DNA of 38,530 nucleotides from Legionellales bacterium. Lineage in GTDB: Bacteria > Pseudomonadota > Gammaproteobacteria > UBA1113. Below the pieces are notes generated by a model. That model searched no databases and was not told the DNA's origin. It saw nothing but the letters and a program-made list of their open reading frames with translations. Of the stretch, positions 1 through 8,790 are shown piece by piece. The DNA lies in the NCBI GenBank assembly GCA_002707205.1, contig PAMH01000007.1, positions 13,220 through 51,749 of the forward strand. Reading direction: 5' to 3'. Numbering within the stretch: position 1 is the stretch's first letter; each line of letters begins with the position of its first letter. A program made the translations under genes and the position numbers.

Positions 1-437
1 CAGGACTGAGTATCAAAGAAGATCAGTTTCCTGTCTTTAAAAAAGCCTTTGCTGATGAAGTGGCCAAGCATTTATCTACTGATGATTTACAACATACAAT
101 TTATACGGACGGAGAGCTAGGCGCAGATTCTTTTAATATGCATTTAGCTGAACAGTTACGATATCTTGAACCTTGGGGACAGCATTTTCCCGAACCAGTA
201 TTTGATGGCGTATTTACGGTTTTAGATCAACGTCTTGTTGGGCAAAAACATTTAAAAATGTTACTGGGCATTCCAAAAAGTGATAAAATAATTGACGGTA
301 TCGCATTTAATATAGATGTAGAAACTTGGCCAAACCACCATTGCCAACAAGTTTTTGCGGCTTATAAACTAGATATTAATGAGTTCCGCGGTCGACAAAA
401 CTTACAGTTAATTATAGAGTACTTAGAAGCTCGTTAG
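1..437 (+). CDS. recJ: RecJ single-stranded-DNA 5'-3' exonuclease, C-terminal fragment
   Basis: The frame is open from the window edge (first full codon at base 3) to the TAG at 435-437, so this is the last roughly 144 residues of a gene that starts outside the window. The fragment matches the C-terminal nucleic-acid-binding domain of RecJ. Recognisable family landmarks are GPWGQ-like PWGQHFPEP, FDGVF, the RLVGQKHLK stretch, DGIAFN and the near-terminal YKLDINEFRG. The DHH catalytic motifs would lie upstream and cannot be checked. RecJ degrades single-stranded DNA 5' to 3' in recombination and mismatch repair. The GTG at base 60 is an internal codon, not a start. No convincing terminator follows; a short AT-rich palindrome sits at 448-457. 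Confidence 0.93.
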   Translation, partial: GLSIKEDQFPVFKKAFADEVAKHLSTDDLQHTIYTDGELGADSFNMHLAEQLRYLEPWGQHFPEPVFDGVFTVLDQRLVGQKHLKMLLGIPKSDKIIDGIAFNIDVETWPNHHCQQVFAAYKLDINEFRGRQNLQLIIEYLEAR

Positions 438-517
438 TTAAAAATCGCCTTTTAAGGTATTTTCGGTATATACTAATTAATTGAATTAATTTTAACGTAT
501 ACAAGGATGTTTAAAAA

Positions 518-1123
518 ATGTATTGCAGTACATGTGGTGCAAAAAAAAGTGGTAAGGAAAAGCAATGCAGTGTTTGTGGTAAAGTCGCTAATGTAAAATC
601 ACATGAACAACAAGTAAAACCTATAGCAGTATTAAAGCCTGTATTAATTATTTGGTTAGTAATTGTACGTTATTTAGTCGTACAAATTAATATGACCTTT
701 GTTGGTGGTGCTTTAGGTGGTGTTATTATCTTTGTGCATCATTTGTTTTATGCTGCACCAGTTGTAAGCTGGCAACCCTTTTTTTATTCAGCATTATTTT
801 TCTTTTGTGCCGTACCTACAGTCGCTATTTTTATACATAAACGCACTTATGATTTAACGCGTTACGTATTTTTTTCAGAACACCTTGAATATTATGAAGG
901 ATTTTGGAATGTTGAGAGAAAAATTATTAATTACCAAAATATTACAGAAGTTGAATTGAAAGAAAGTTTTATACAGCGCCTATATCACTTAGGTTCAATC
1001 CATGTTCTAGTACCAAGTATGAATGGTAAACAGTCAGGGATATTGATTGCTGATGTTAAATTACCTGAAAAAGCCTATCACTTTTTACAAAATGTTATTC
1101 GTGAAGGGGCGAGGAAGTCGTAA
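518..1123 (+). CDS. Zinc-ribbon membrane protein with a PH-like domain
   Basis: This 201-residue protein opens with a zinc ribbon (Cys3-x2-Cys6 and Cys17-x2-Cys20). Two hydrophobic membrane segments follow at roughly residues 36-73 and 80-105. The soluble tail (about 115-195, beginning RYVFFSEHLEYYEG) resembles the bacterial PH-like bPH2 domain in its pattern of short beta strands around a conserved aromatic/Gly stretch. Start at 518 is supported by an AAGGA at about 503-507. The function is not known; proteins of this build are usually annotated as zinc-ribbon or PH domain-containing membrane proteins. Its 3' end overlaps the convergent symporter gene by 29 bp. Confidence 0.75.
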   Translation: MYCSTCGAKKSGKEKQCSVCGKVANVKSHEQQVKPIAVLKPVLIIWLVIVRYLVVQINMTFVGGALGGVIIFVHHLFYAAPVVSWQPFFYSALFFFCAVPTVAIFIHKRTYDLTRYVFFSEHLEYYEGFWNVERKIINYQNITEVELKESFIQRLYHLGSIHVLVPSMNGKQSGILIADVKLPEKAYHFLQNVIREGARKS

Positions 1124-2354
1124 ATCCATTTTCACTCCGAGCTATTACACAAGCAATACTCGCATCTCCAGTAACATTAACTGCTGTTCGTATCATGTCA
1201 AGAATTCTATCTATGCCAATAATATAGCCAATACCTTCAACGGGTAGCCCGACTTGTTGCAAGACCATAGCAAGCATAAATAAACCAACACTTGGAACAC
1301 CTGCTGTACCAATTGAAGCGAGAGTTGCTGTGACTACAACCATTATAAAATCACTAATGGATAAATGAATATGATAAGTGTTAGCAATGAATACTGTCGC
1401 AACGCCTTGCATTATTGCTGTTCCATCCATATTAATGGTGGCGCCAAGGGGGATAATAAATGATGCAATACTCTTTTTGACATGCAGTTTTTTTTCAACG
1501 GTTTCCAGCATAACAGGAATTGAAACATTGCTGCTTGAGGTTGAAAAAGCAAAAATCATTGCGGGATACATTTTTTTGAAAAATTTAAGTGGGCTTAACT
1601 TTGCAAAAATTTTTAATAAGCATGCGTTTGTTAAAATTAAATGTGTCAATAAGGCAGCAATGACTATTAGAAAATATCCCACTAATCCTTGAATGGCACT
1701 AAATCCAACATCTGAAACTAATCGTGCAATTAAGCAGAAAACACCGTAAGGCGTAAGCAAAATAACCATATGGATTAATTGCATAATGACATCGTTTAAC
1801 TGTAAAAATAATTCACGTACTTTCTCACCGGATTTTCCGGCTGCAGCAATAGCAATACCTAATAATAATGAAAAAAGGATAATCGGTAACATATCACCAT
1901 TTGCGAAGGCATGAAATGGATTGCTAGGAATAATATTAATAAAGATATTCATTAATGAGATCGAATTAGCTTGAATATCAGGCGCTGTCACTGCCATGGT
2001 ACTTTGTGTTTTAATACCTGTTGCAATGGCAAACATCAATCCGATGCTAATGGCGATGGCCGTTGTTGATAAATATAAAAGAAATGCTTTAATTGACATA
2101 CGACCAAGTGCTTTTCCACTGCCAAGCGCACATGTTCCACAAACTAAAGAAATAAAAACAACGGGAATAACCAGCATTTTCATTAATGAAATGAACAGTG
2201 TTCCTCCAAGGTAAAAAATGCCATTAATTAAATAATTTTCAACCAGCGAAATTTGTTTAAAATGGTGTATAACTGTCCCAATTACAATAGCAAATAACAT
2301 CGCAAATAAAATTTTTTGCGTTAATGATAGCTTTAAGCTTGGGCTTTTTTTCAT
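1095..2354 (-). CDS. Dicarboxylate/amino acid:cation symporter (DAACS/SLC1 family)
   Basis: This multi-spanning inner-membrane carrier belongs to the GltP/GltT/DctA family, which takes up glutamate, aspartate, serine/threonine or C4-dicarboxylates with Na+ or H+. Family hallmarks are present in order: the serine-rich re-entrant loop (STSSSN followed by IPVMLE), GATINMDGTA, the second re-entrant loop (GTAGVPSVG), and the substrate-binding helix (DRILDMIRTAVNVTGDA). Length (about 419 residues) is normal. I place the start at the ATG ending at 2354, 4 nt after the upstream CoA-transferase stop, with a weak GGA upstream. An in-frame ATG at 2381 would add nine residues and overlap that gene. The transporter closes a three-gene minus-strand operon; substrate cannot be assigned from sequence. 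Confidence 0.93.
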   Translation of the reverse strand: MKKSPSLKLSLTQKILFAMLFAIVIGTVIHHFKQISLVENYLINGIFYLGGTLFISLMKMLVIPVVFISLVCGTCALGSGKALGRMSIKAFLLYLSTTAIAISIGLMFAIATGIKTQSTMAVTAPDIQANSISLMNIFINIIPSNPFHAFANGDMLPIILFSLLLGIAIAAAGKSGEKVRELFLQLNDVIMQLIHMVILLTPYGVFCLIARLVSDVGFSAIQGLVGYFLIVIAALLTHLILTNACLLKIFAKLSPLKFFKKMYPAMIFAFSTSSSNVSIPVMLETVEKKLHVKKSIASFIIPLGATINMDGTAIMQGVATVFIANTYHIHLSISDFIMVVVTATLASIGTAGVPSVGLFMLAMVLQQVGLPVEGIGYIIGIDRILDMIRTAVNVTGDASIACVIARSENGFTTSSPLHE

Positions 2355-2358
2355 TTTG

Positions 2359-3015
2359 CTATAATTCCATTTGTTTAACATTATCTGAAATAATTAATTT
2401 CCCTTGAGTGGCATCTTTAATGTCATTTGTAGATATCCCTGGTGCAACCTCTATTAAATGAAAAGCATCAGATTTAATTTCAAGTACGGCCATATCAGTG
2501 ACAACTTTGTGGATACACTTTAAACCAGTTAGAGGTAGTGTACACTTGTTTAATAATTTAGATTCACCAGATTTACTCGTATGATTCATTGCAACTACAA
2601 TGTTTTTTGCGCCAGCAACCAAATCCATCGCGCCACCCATACCTTTAACCATTTTTTCAGGAATCATCCAAGAAGCAATAGAGCCTTGTTGATCAACTTC
2701 AAAAGCACCTAATACAGTTAAATCAACATGCCCGCCGCGAATCATGGCAAAACTTTCCGCGGAAGAAAAAAAACTTGCCCCTCGTGCTGCTGTCACTGTT
2801 TCCTTGCCAGCATTTATTAAGTCAGGATCTACTTGAGCATTAGTTGGATATGCACCCATGCCAAGTAAGCCATTCTCAGATTGCAACATGATTTCGACAT
2901 CATCGGAAATATAATTAGCAACTAATGTTGGAATACCAATACCAAGATTAACGTAGTAACCTGTTTTAATTTCTTGTGCTATGCGCTTTGCAATTTGTTC
3001 TCGGGATAGTTTCAT
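2359..3015 (-). CDS. scoB: 3-oxoacid CoA-transferase, subunit B
   Basis: This is the beta subunit of a two-subunit family I CoA-transferase (succinyl-CoA:3-ketoacid or acetate/acetoacetate type). It moves CoA between acetoacetate and succinate or acetate. The catalytic glutamate motif SENGLLGMG is intact, as are GIGIPT near the N-terminus and the C-terminal EVAPGIS. I choose the ATG ending at 3015 (MKLSREQIAKR), which follows a GGAAT sequence. The longer reading from 3057 would overlap subunit A and has no ribosome binding site. The pairing with subunit A just upstream fixes the assignment. Acetoacetate activation of this kind fits poly-hydroxybutyrate or ketone-body use, an inference from family knowledge. 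Confidence 0.94.
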   Translation of the reverse strand: MKLSREQIAKRIAQEIKTGYYVNLGIGIPTLVANYISDDVEIMLQSENGLLGMGAYPTNAQVDPDLINAGKETVTAARGASFFSSAESFAMIRGGHVDLTVLGAFEVDQQGSIASWMIPEKMVKGMGGAMDLVAGAKNIVVAMNHTSKSGESKLLNKCTLPLTGLKCIHKVVTDMAVLEIKSDAFHLIEVAPGISTNDIKDATQGKLIISDNVKQMEL

Positions 3016-3043
3016 GTTTTTTATTCCATTAAGTTGCGTTGAA

Positions 3044-3748
3044 TTATTGAGATTCATTGATAGTGAGTCGTTCTATTCTTTTTTCAAATGAACCTTGGAT
3101 GACACGCTGAACATAAATACTTGGCGTGTGAATCTCATCGGGGTTTAATTCACCAGGTTCTACTATTTCTTCAACTTCAGCAACAGTAATTCTGCCAGCG
3201 GTCGCCATGATTGGATTAAAATTCCTCGCTGTTTTTTTATAAATGAGGTTGCCAAATTTATCAGCTTTCCAAGCTTTAATCAGAGAAAAATCAGCAATAA
3301 GAGAGGGTTCCATAACATACATTTTACCATTGAATTCACGCGTTTCTTTACCTGCTGCAACCATCGTACCGTAGCCTGTTGCAGTATAAAAGGCAGGAAT
3401 ACCTGCGCCGCCTGCGCGAATTTTTTCAGCCAGTGTGCCCTGTGGCGTTAGAATAACTTCCATTTCACCGGAAATGGAGAGTTGCTCAAATAAGGCATTT
3501 TCACCAACATAAGATGCAATCATTGTTTTAATTTGTCTTTTTTCAAGCCATAGACCAAGTCCAAAACCATCCACACCCGCATTATTTGAAATGCAGGTAA
3601 TGCCTTTAATATTACGTTGATAAATAGATTGAATTAAACCTTCAGGAATGCCACAAAGTCCAAATCCTCCACACATGATAGTCATGTTATCTTGAATACC
3701 AGCTAGAGCTTGATCGTAAGTTGAGACAACTTTATTGAGTCCAGACAT
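3044..3748 (-). CDS. scoA: 3-oxoacid CoA-transferase, subunit A
   Basis: This is the alpha subunit partner of the downstream subunit B. Family I CoA-transferase landmarks are visible: the glycine-rich CoA-binding stretch [10 protein letters not shown] near residue 27, SNNAG, and GAGIPAFYT in the middle. The length of 234 residues is typical. The ATG ending at 3748 follows a good AGGAAA ribosome site. The gene opens a minus-strand operon (scoA-scoB-symporter) divergent from the lolC-type gene, leaving 85 bp of shared promoter space. Whether the preferred donor is succinyl-CoA or acetyl-CoA cannot be told from the sequence, so scoA versus atoD naming is a convention here. Confidence 0.94.
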   Translation of the reverse strand: MSGLNKVVSTYDQALAGIQDNMTIMCGGFGLCGIPEGLIQSIYQRNIKGITCISNNAGVDGFGLGLWLEKRQIKTMIASYVGENALFEQLSISGEMEVILTPQGTLAEKIRAGGAGIPAFYTATGYGTMVAAGKETREFNGKMYVMEPSLIADFSLIKAWKADKFGNLIYKKTARNFNPIMATAGRITVAEVEEIVEPGELNPDEIHTPSIYVQRVIQGSFEKRIERLTINESQ

Positions 3749-3833
3749 TGCTATTTCCTTTTTTCCTCGCGCTAAGTATCAATTTATCGTAAAATGACAA
3801 GCATTGGCAACTAATTATTTAATTGAGAAATAA

Positions 3834-5084
3834 ATGTTCAGACCGCTCGCCATTAATATTGGACTTAGATATACTCGCGCCAAAAAGCGTAATCATTTTA
3901 TATCATTTATTGCGACTTCATCCATGATAGGTATTGCGTTAGGGGTCATGGTTCTAATTACTGTTTTATCTGTGATGAATGGTTTTGATGCACAAATTCA
4001 AAAACGCGTTTTTAGTATGGCGCCGCAAGTTACAATCAGCTCTTACTCTAATTTTTTATCAGATTGGCAAGCTTATGCAAATAAGGTAAAACAGTATCCT
4101 GAAGTGTCACACTCAGCACCTTATGTGGTTGGGCAGGGGATGTTAAGCGCAAATGATCAAGTCCACCCAGCAATTATTTTCGGTATTATGCCTAAATTAG
4201 AATCCTATATGTCAAAATTACCGGATACTTTAATTCAAGGCTCTTTGAATGCCTTAAAACCAACACAATTTGGTATTATTTTAGGTGCAGATTTGGCCGC
4301 TAAGTTAGGTGCAGCTATTGGCAGTAAAGTAACCTTAATTACACCTGTGGCATCTTTAACTCCTGTTGGTATTGTCCCGCGTTATAAACGCTTTAATGTC
4401 GTGGGTATCTTTAATGCAGGCTCAGGTTTTGGATTTGATTCAAGTTACGCTTATATTAATATAAAAGATGCTCAAAAGCTTTATCAATTAGGCTCAAATG
4501 TAAGTGGCTTACGTTTAAAGTTAAATGATGTTTATCAAGCACCGGAATTATCCCAAAAATTATTAACTGATTTAGCGCCTGATACAATCATTAATAATTG
4601 GACTCAGCAATACGGCGCTTTTTTTGAAGCCATCCAAATGGAAAAAACCATGATGTTTTTAATTTTATTACTGATCATTGGTATTGCTGCATTTAATTTA
4701 GTATCAAGCCTTGTAATGGTGGTAACAGATAAGGCTTCTGATATTGCAATATTAAGAACCTTAGGGGCAACACCAAGAACGGCGATGGCGATATTTATAG
4801 TACAGGGAACAACCATTGGATTTGTAGGGGTTTTCATTGGTGTGGCTTTAGGTATTTTATTAGCATTAAACGTCACGGAGATTGTTAATTGGATTCAGCA
4901 GTTATTTGGCGTACAATTTTTATCATCAAGTATTTATTATGTAAATTATTTACCCTCAAAATTAGAAATGAGTGATGTGATAAAAGTTGGCATTATTGCT
5001 TTATTAATGAGTTTTGTGGCCACGCTTTATCCTGCTTGGCGCGCATCGAAAGTTCAACCTGTGGAAGCATTACGTTATGAATGA
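3834..5084 (+). CDS. lolC: Lipoprotein-releasing ABC transporter permease (LolC/LolE family)
   Basis: This inner-membrane permease belongs to the complex that extracts mature outer-membrane lipoproteins and passes them to LolA. It has one N-terminal membrane helix (about residues 25-48), a large periplasmic MacB-like domain (about 50-265), and three C-terminal FtsX-type helices (about 272-297, 318-345, 380-402). The RYTRAKKRNHFISFIATSSMIGIALGV opening stretch and the terminal [18 protein letters not shown] are characteristic of the family. Length (416) is standard. Its stop overlaps the lolD start by 8 bp. No second permease follows, so it may act as a homodimer (see findings). Whether it is closer to LolC, LolE or the hybrid LolF type needs a tree. 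Confidence 0.93.
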   Translation: MFRPLAINIGLRYTRAKKRNHFISFIATSSMIGIALGVMVLITVLSVMNGFDAQIQKRVFSMAPQVTISSYSNFLSDWQAYANKVKQYPEVSHSAPYVVGQGMLSANDQVHPAIIFGIMPKLESYMSKLPDTLIQGSLNALKPTQFGIILGADLAAKLGAAIGSKVTLITPVASLTPVGIVPRYKRFNVVGIFNAGSGFGFDSSYAYINIKDAQKLYQLGSNVSGLRLKLNDVYQAPELSQKLLTDLAPDTIINNWTQQYGAFFEAIQMEKTMMFLILLLIIGIAAFNLVSSLVMVVTDKASDIAILRTLGATPRTAMAIFIVQGTTIGFVGVFIGVALGILLALNVTEIVNWIQQLFGVQFLSSSIYYVNYLPSKLEMSDVIKVGIIALLMSFVATLYPAWRASKVQPVEALRYE

Positions 5085-5757
5085 TATTTTAAATTGCAAG
5101 CAATTAGAAAAAGTTTTTAACGAGGGTAGTATCCACACACAAGTTTTAAAAGGTATTGATTTATCCGTTAAAAAAGGTGAGCAAATTGCAATTATTGGTT
5201 CATCCGGTTCTGGTAAAAGTACACTCTTACATATTTTAGGTGGGCTTGATAAGCCAAGTCACGGACAAGTCTTAGTTAATAATATCGATATTCATGCGTT
5301 AAGTGAAACTAAGCGTTGTCAATTACGAAATAAGACGCTTGGTTTTGTCTACCAATTGCATCATTTACTACCCGAATTTAGTGTATTTGAAAATGTATGT
5401 ATGCCGCTCATGCTATCAAAAATTCCTAAAACACAAGTTTGTGAACGCGCAGAAAAAGTGTTAAACAGAGTGGGTTTGTCACATCGCCTGGATCATAAGT
5501 TAAGTGAAATATCTGGCGGCGAAAGGCAACGAACAGCTATTGCCCGTGCGTTGGTAACCAATCCTTTATGTGTTTTAGCGGATGAACCGACAGGCAATCT
5601 AGATAATAAAACTGCTGAGAGTGTTTACGAATTAATGCTAGAATTGAATCAGGTGTATCAAACCAGTTTTATTATTGTTACTCATGACATGCAGCTCGCT
5701 AAGCGTATGGATCGCATTTTAACGCTGGATAATGGGCTTTTATCCTCTGAAAAATGA
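5077..5757 (+). CDS. lolD: Lipoprotein-releasing system ATPase LolD
   Basis: This ABC ATPase powers the Lol permease. Complete motifs are visible, numbered from the chosen start: Walker [10 protein letters not shown] (41-49), Q-loop [10 protein letters not shown] (92-101), signature ISGGER (145-150), Walker [12 protein letters not shown] (166-176) and the switch histidine in THD (202-204). The [10 protein letters not shown] segment is typical of LolD. The start at 5077 ([10 protein letters not shown]) overlaps the permease stop by 8 bp and has GGAAG upstream; an in-frame ATG at 5014 would add 21 residues lying inside the permease and is unlikely. At 226 residues the length is right for the family. 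Confidence 0.95.
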   Translation: MNDILNCKQLEKVFNEGSIHTQVLKGIDLSVKKGEQIAIIGSSGSGKSTLLHILGGLDKPSHGQVLVNNIDIHALSETKRCQLRNKTLGFVYQLHHLLPEFSVFENVCMPLMLSKIPKTQVCERAEKVLNRVGLSHRLDHKLSEISGGERQRTAIARALVTNPLCVLADEPTGNLDNKTAESVYELMLELNQVYQTSFIIVTHDMQLAKRMDRILTLDNGLLSSEK

Positions 5758-5791
5758 CATTTTGCGAGTAACTATCATTTAAAAAAATAAA

Positions 5792-5820
5792 TTGTTATAA
5801 CTTCGCATATTGCATATAAT
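5792..5820 (+). promoter_or_regulatory. Strong sigma-70-type promoter for the outer membrane protein
   Basis: A -35 TTGTTA (5792-5797), a 17-bp spacer and a perfect -10 TATAAT (5815-5820) lie 30 bp upstream of the start codon. Transcription would begin near 5827. The leader carries a purine-rich AAGGAAGGGAAG ribosome site just before the ATG at 5851. Together these fit a highly expressed porin. The assignment is from consensus match only. Confidence 0.7.
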
Positions 5821-5850
5821 ATCCCTTTTAAAATAAGGAAGGGAAGTCTG

Positions 5851-6867
5851 ATGCATAAAAAAATTGCGATTGCATTAAGTTTATTGGGGTTAAACTCTGC
5901 TGTATTTGCCGGTCATGTCGGCGATAGTGTTGTTGTACCAACAGGCGTTAATCTTGTTGCGCCTGATACGGTGGGTGTATGGAGTTTCGGTGCTGAAATT
6001 TTATATATGAAGCCAACAGCAAACTTTCAATATGGAACAGTTCAATCTATCAATTCTGATACCATTTATCATCATAATCAGTCTGTTGATTCTAGTTACT
6101 CTTTTGGTGGTACAGTTGATCTTGCTTACTTAATTCCTGGTAGTGCACGTGATGTTAAATTATCATTTACCAATTTAAGTTTTAAAAATAGTGCCAATTC
6201 ACAAATAGCTGGTGAAAATAATGGACAAATTTTTATAACGCCTTTTAATACACAAAACCTGAGTACTTTAAATGGCGATGGCTCAAGTGTAAAAGGTACG
6301 CAGGAGCAAGACTATATTGCTTCTGATTTATTATTTGGTCAATGGATACGTATCGGGCATCGCGTTGATTTACACCCATTTGCTGGCGTGCGATTTGCTG
6401 ATATTGATAATACTGATAAAGCCAACTACTTTGATACGGATACAGCCATTACACAAACAGCTAAATTTGATTCAGACTTTGAAGGAATTGGTCCTCGAGT
6501 AGGGCTTGATACTGCTGTGCATTTAGGTTGGGGAATTTCTTTTGTAGGTACTGTTGGCGGTTCGTTAATTGTCGGTAATGTTGATAGTGACACGACCACT
6601 GTTAATCCAAGTAGTTCCACAGTTAAACTGAATAATGGCGATGATACACAAGTAATTCCTGAGTTAGATGCGCGCATTGGGTTAAATTATCTTTATAATT
6701 TTAATCCAACAAATTCTATGAGCATTGAACTAGGTTTCCAAGATGTGAACTATTTTGATGTTGTAGACAACGATTACTTGGATGCAACTACAGCAAATAC
6801 CATGACTAACTCTGATAATTTTAGTTATCAAGGTTGGTATGCAAGATTTCAGTTTAATTTTGCATAA
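5851..6867 (+). CDS. Legionella-type major outer membrane protein (MOMP-like beta-barrel)
   Basis: This 338-residue protein is predicted to be secreted and outer-membrane. A classical signal peptide (KK, hydrophobic core, AVFA cleavage motif around residues 17-20) is followed by alternating-hydrophobicity beta strands, and the protein ends in the aromatic-rich FQFNFA, the usual barrel closure. The start of the mature part (VWSFGAEILYMKP) and the central segment LLFGQWIRIGHRVDLHPFAGVRFADI are typical of the Legionella outer-membrane protein family, whose members are porins or surface proteins. A near-consensus promoter and strong ribosome site precede it. Its last 14 bp overlap the convergent hflD. 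It forms no operon with lolD; the 93-bp gap carries its own promoter. Confidence 0.88.
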   Translation: MHKKIAIALSLLGLNSAVFAGHVGDSVVVPTGVNLVAPDTVGVWSFGAEILYMKPTANFQYGTVQSINSDTIYHHNQSVDSSYSFGGTVDLAYLIPGSARDVKLSFTNLSFKNSANSQIAGENNGQIFITPFNTQNLSTLNGDGSSVKGTQEQDYIASDLLFGQWIRIGHRVDLHPFAGVRFADIDNTDKANYFDTDTAITQTAKFDSDFEGIGPRVGLDTAVHLGWGISFVGTVGGSLIVGNVDSDTTTVNPSSSTVKLNNGDDTQVIPELDARIGLNYLYNFNPTNSMSIELGFQDVNYFDVVDNDYLDATTANTMTNSDNFSYQGWYARFQFNFA

Positions 6868-7480
6868 TAAGTTGTTTTGCACATTTGGCAATTTTTCGAC
6901 GCGAGAGCAAAAATTGCCATTGTGTACCACCTACCTGATTCCATAAAACAGCTGAACGTACACCAGCTAATAATATAGCACGAATCTTCATCATGTATTC
7001 ATCAATGGATATTATGTCTTTAGCACCAAAAACCTGTATGCGAAACTTCATGTTGCTGATGGTATCCGCATAAATATGCCCCAAGTTGTTGATTACTGTG
7101 GGATGCGTTTCATGAAAATAATTTGCTTGTGTCACCGCATAGTTTAATTTTTTTTGTAGTGTCATTAACATTGCTTTGTCGCGCATTAGTAATTTTTGTA
7201 CGTGTAACAATGAAACGACATAGCGACTTATTTCTCGTTGTGTGCTTGATTGTGCTTTAGAAAAAAGCAGCGCTAAATTCTCAAGGCCTAATTTTAAGTT
7301 TTTTGCTTCGCCATAAACTGAAGTTACATCTTTAGCATCAATTTGATAAATGCTATGAATACTGGCATTAAAAGCAGCTTCATCACAGGTCTTTGTTGTT
7401 GCTAGTTGTTGCACTAAAGTTGCTGCCTGTGTGACACCAGCCAGCGCTAGGGTAATATGCATGAGTTGTGTATTATTCAT
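6854..7480 (-). CDS. hflD: HflD family high-frequency lysogenization protein homologue
   Basis: This all-helical 208-residue protein matches the HflD/YcfC family. Its landmarks are the N-terminal [17 protein letters not shown], a central block around [13 protein letters not shown], and the C-terminal [19 protein letters not shown][10 protein letters not shown] stretch. In E. coli HflD sits peripherally on the inner membrane and binds phage lambda CII; its normal cellular role is unsettled. As in most gammaproteobacteria it follows mnmA directly, with the start codon overlapping the mnmA stop by 8 bp, so the two are translationally coupled. purB, often next in line, is absent here. Confidence 0.92.
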   Translation of the reverse strand: MNNTQLMHITLALAGVTQAATLVQQLATTKTCDEAAFNASIHSIYQIDAKDVTSVYGEAKNLKLGLENLALLFSKAQSSTQREISRYVVSLLHVQKLLMRDKAMLMTLQKKLNYAVTQANYFHETHPTVINNLGHIYADTISNMKFRIQVFGAKDIISIDEYMMKIRAILLAGVRSAVLWNQVGGTQWQFLLSRRKIAKCAKQLIMQN

Positions 7481-8573
7481 AATCCGTAATTATTCCTCCG
7501 CCTAAACAGATATCGTCTTGGTAAAATACAATCGATTGCCCAGGAGTGATGGCTCGTTGTTTTTGCTCAAATATCACTTGATAAGTATCGTCATTAACTG
7601 ATTGTATCATACATGGCTGATTTGCTTGTCGATATCGGATCTTAGCTTGATAGCATATAGAAAGGTCAGGAGCATGACCTGCGATCCAATTGAGTTGTTT
7701 ACAAATAAGTTTGTTGGCATATAGCAAAGGATGGTCATGGCCTTGTCCAACAATTAGTTTATTTTCCTCAAGATTTTTTCCTAGGGTATACCATGGGCTT
7801 TCGCTCCCATCTTTTGTACCGCCGATATTGAGTCCTTTTCGTTGACCTAAGGTATAGTACATCAATCCATCATGTTGCCCTATCACTTTACCTTCAGGGG
7901 TTACCATTTGGCCGGATTGTGCTGGGAGATATTGATTAAGAAAGTCTTTAAATTTTCTTTCGCCAATAAAACAAATGCCGGTACTGTCTTTTTTACTATG
8001 ATTATCAAAACCTTGTTGCTTAGCAAGTGCACGTACTTGTTTTTTCTCTAATTCGCCGATAGGAAACAGCGCATGTTTAATTTGGTATTGGTTAAGTGCA
8101 TAAAGAAAGTAGGATTGATCTTTATTTTGATCTAATCCCATCAACATTGAAACTGTTTGGTCTAAGTTATTTTGCTTGCGGACATAATGTCCAGTTGCAA
8201 TATAGTCCGCACCTAAGCTTAATGCATAGTTTAAAAAAGCTTTAAATTTAATTTCTTTATTGCACAGGATATCTGGGTTAGGGGTGCGGCCAGCTTTATA
8301 TTCATGTAAAAAGTGCTCAAATACATGATCCCAATATTCAGCAGCAAAATTAACGCGGTGTAATTTTATGTTTAATTGATTGCAAACTTGTTGTGCATCT
8401 TCAATATCGATGCTGGCGGCACAATGTGTATCGGTATCATCCTCTTCCCAATTTTTCATGAACAAGCCTTCAACTTGATAGCCTTGTTCAATTAATAATA
8501 GGGCAGCTACTGATGAATCGACACCGCCGGACATACCGACGATGACTTTTTTAGCTTGATTTAAATTTTGCAT
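7473..8573 (-). CDS. mnmA: tRNA-specific 2-thiouridylase MnmA
   Basis: The enzyme thiolates the wobble uridine (s2U34) of Lys, Glu and Gln tRNAs using ATP and sulfur passed down the Tus relay. The PP-loop SGGVDSS lies at residues 15-21, and the two catalytic cysteines are Cys104 (in [12 protein letters not shown]) and Cys201 (in [12 protein letters not shown]). Length (366) is normal. A promoter-like element sits at 8642-8670 and a short dyad lies in the leader. No strong ribosome site precedes the ATG. It is cotranscribed with hflD. Confidence 0.97.
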   Translation of the reverse strand: MQNLNQAKKVIVGMSGGVDSSVAALLLIEQGYQVEGLFMKNWEEDDTDTHCAASIDIEDAQQVCNQLNIKLHRVNFAAEYWDHVFEHFLHEYKAGRTPNPDILCNKEIKFKAFLNYALSLGADYIATGHYVRKQNNLDQTVSMLMGLDQNKDQSYFLYALNQYQIKHALFPIGELEKKQVRALAKQQGFDNHSKKDSTGICFIGERKFKDFLNQYLPAQSGQMVTPEGKVIGQHDGLMYYTLGQRKGLNIGGTKDGSESPWYTLGKNLEENKLIVGQGHDHPLLYANKLICKQLNWIAGHAPDLSICYQAKIRYRQANQPCMIQSVNDDTYQVIFEQKQRAITPGQSIVFYQDDICLGGGIITDYE

Positions 8574-8597
8574 ATTACTTAAAACTGTATGGTTTGA

Positions 8598-8613
8598 TGT
8601 CTATATTTAGACA
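8598..8613. promoter_or_regulatory. Perfect 6-bp dyad in the mnmA leader
   Basis: TGTCTA, four bases and TAGACA form a perfect inverted repeat 25 bp before the mnmA start codon, between the predicted transcription start (about 8634) and the coding region. It could be an operator or a small RNA hairpin near the ribosome site. It is short enough to be chance in AT-rich DNA. Confidence 0.3.
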
Positions 8614-8641
8614 CGATTGAATCTTTAACTTGATTGCATAC

Positions 8642-8670
8642 ATTATACCCAAATCACGGCAAAATGCGAA
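8642..8670 (-). promoter_or_regulatory. mnmA promoter, part of a shared 28-bp element
   Basis: On the minus strand, TTCGCA (8665-8670), a 17-bp spacer ending in TTTGGG and a perfect TATAAT (8642-8647) precede mnmA by about 70 bp. The same arrangement, with much of the same spacer edges, occurs upstream of maeA at 16638-16666. The match between two unrelated genes raises confidence that this is a functional promoter. Confidence 0.55.
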
Positions 8671-8790
8671 GTGTGGTGTCAGTATTTTTTATTTTTTATG
8701 AGTTGTTTGAACATCAATCCAAATGACATTAAAAATAAGATTGATTTGACTATGCCTATGTAGACTATCAACAAATCGTGCCTATGATAA

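Noticed and set aside
1047-1247. Frames antisense to or overlapping the symporter (also 1378-1692 and 1996-2214)
   Set aside because: They lie opposite a clear DAACS gene, lack ribosome sites and have no recognisable motifs.
8698-8766. 22-codon frame upstream of mnmA
   Set aside because: It has no ribosome site, is on the opposite strand to its neighbours and is no longer than expected by chance.
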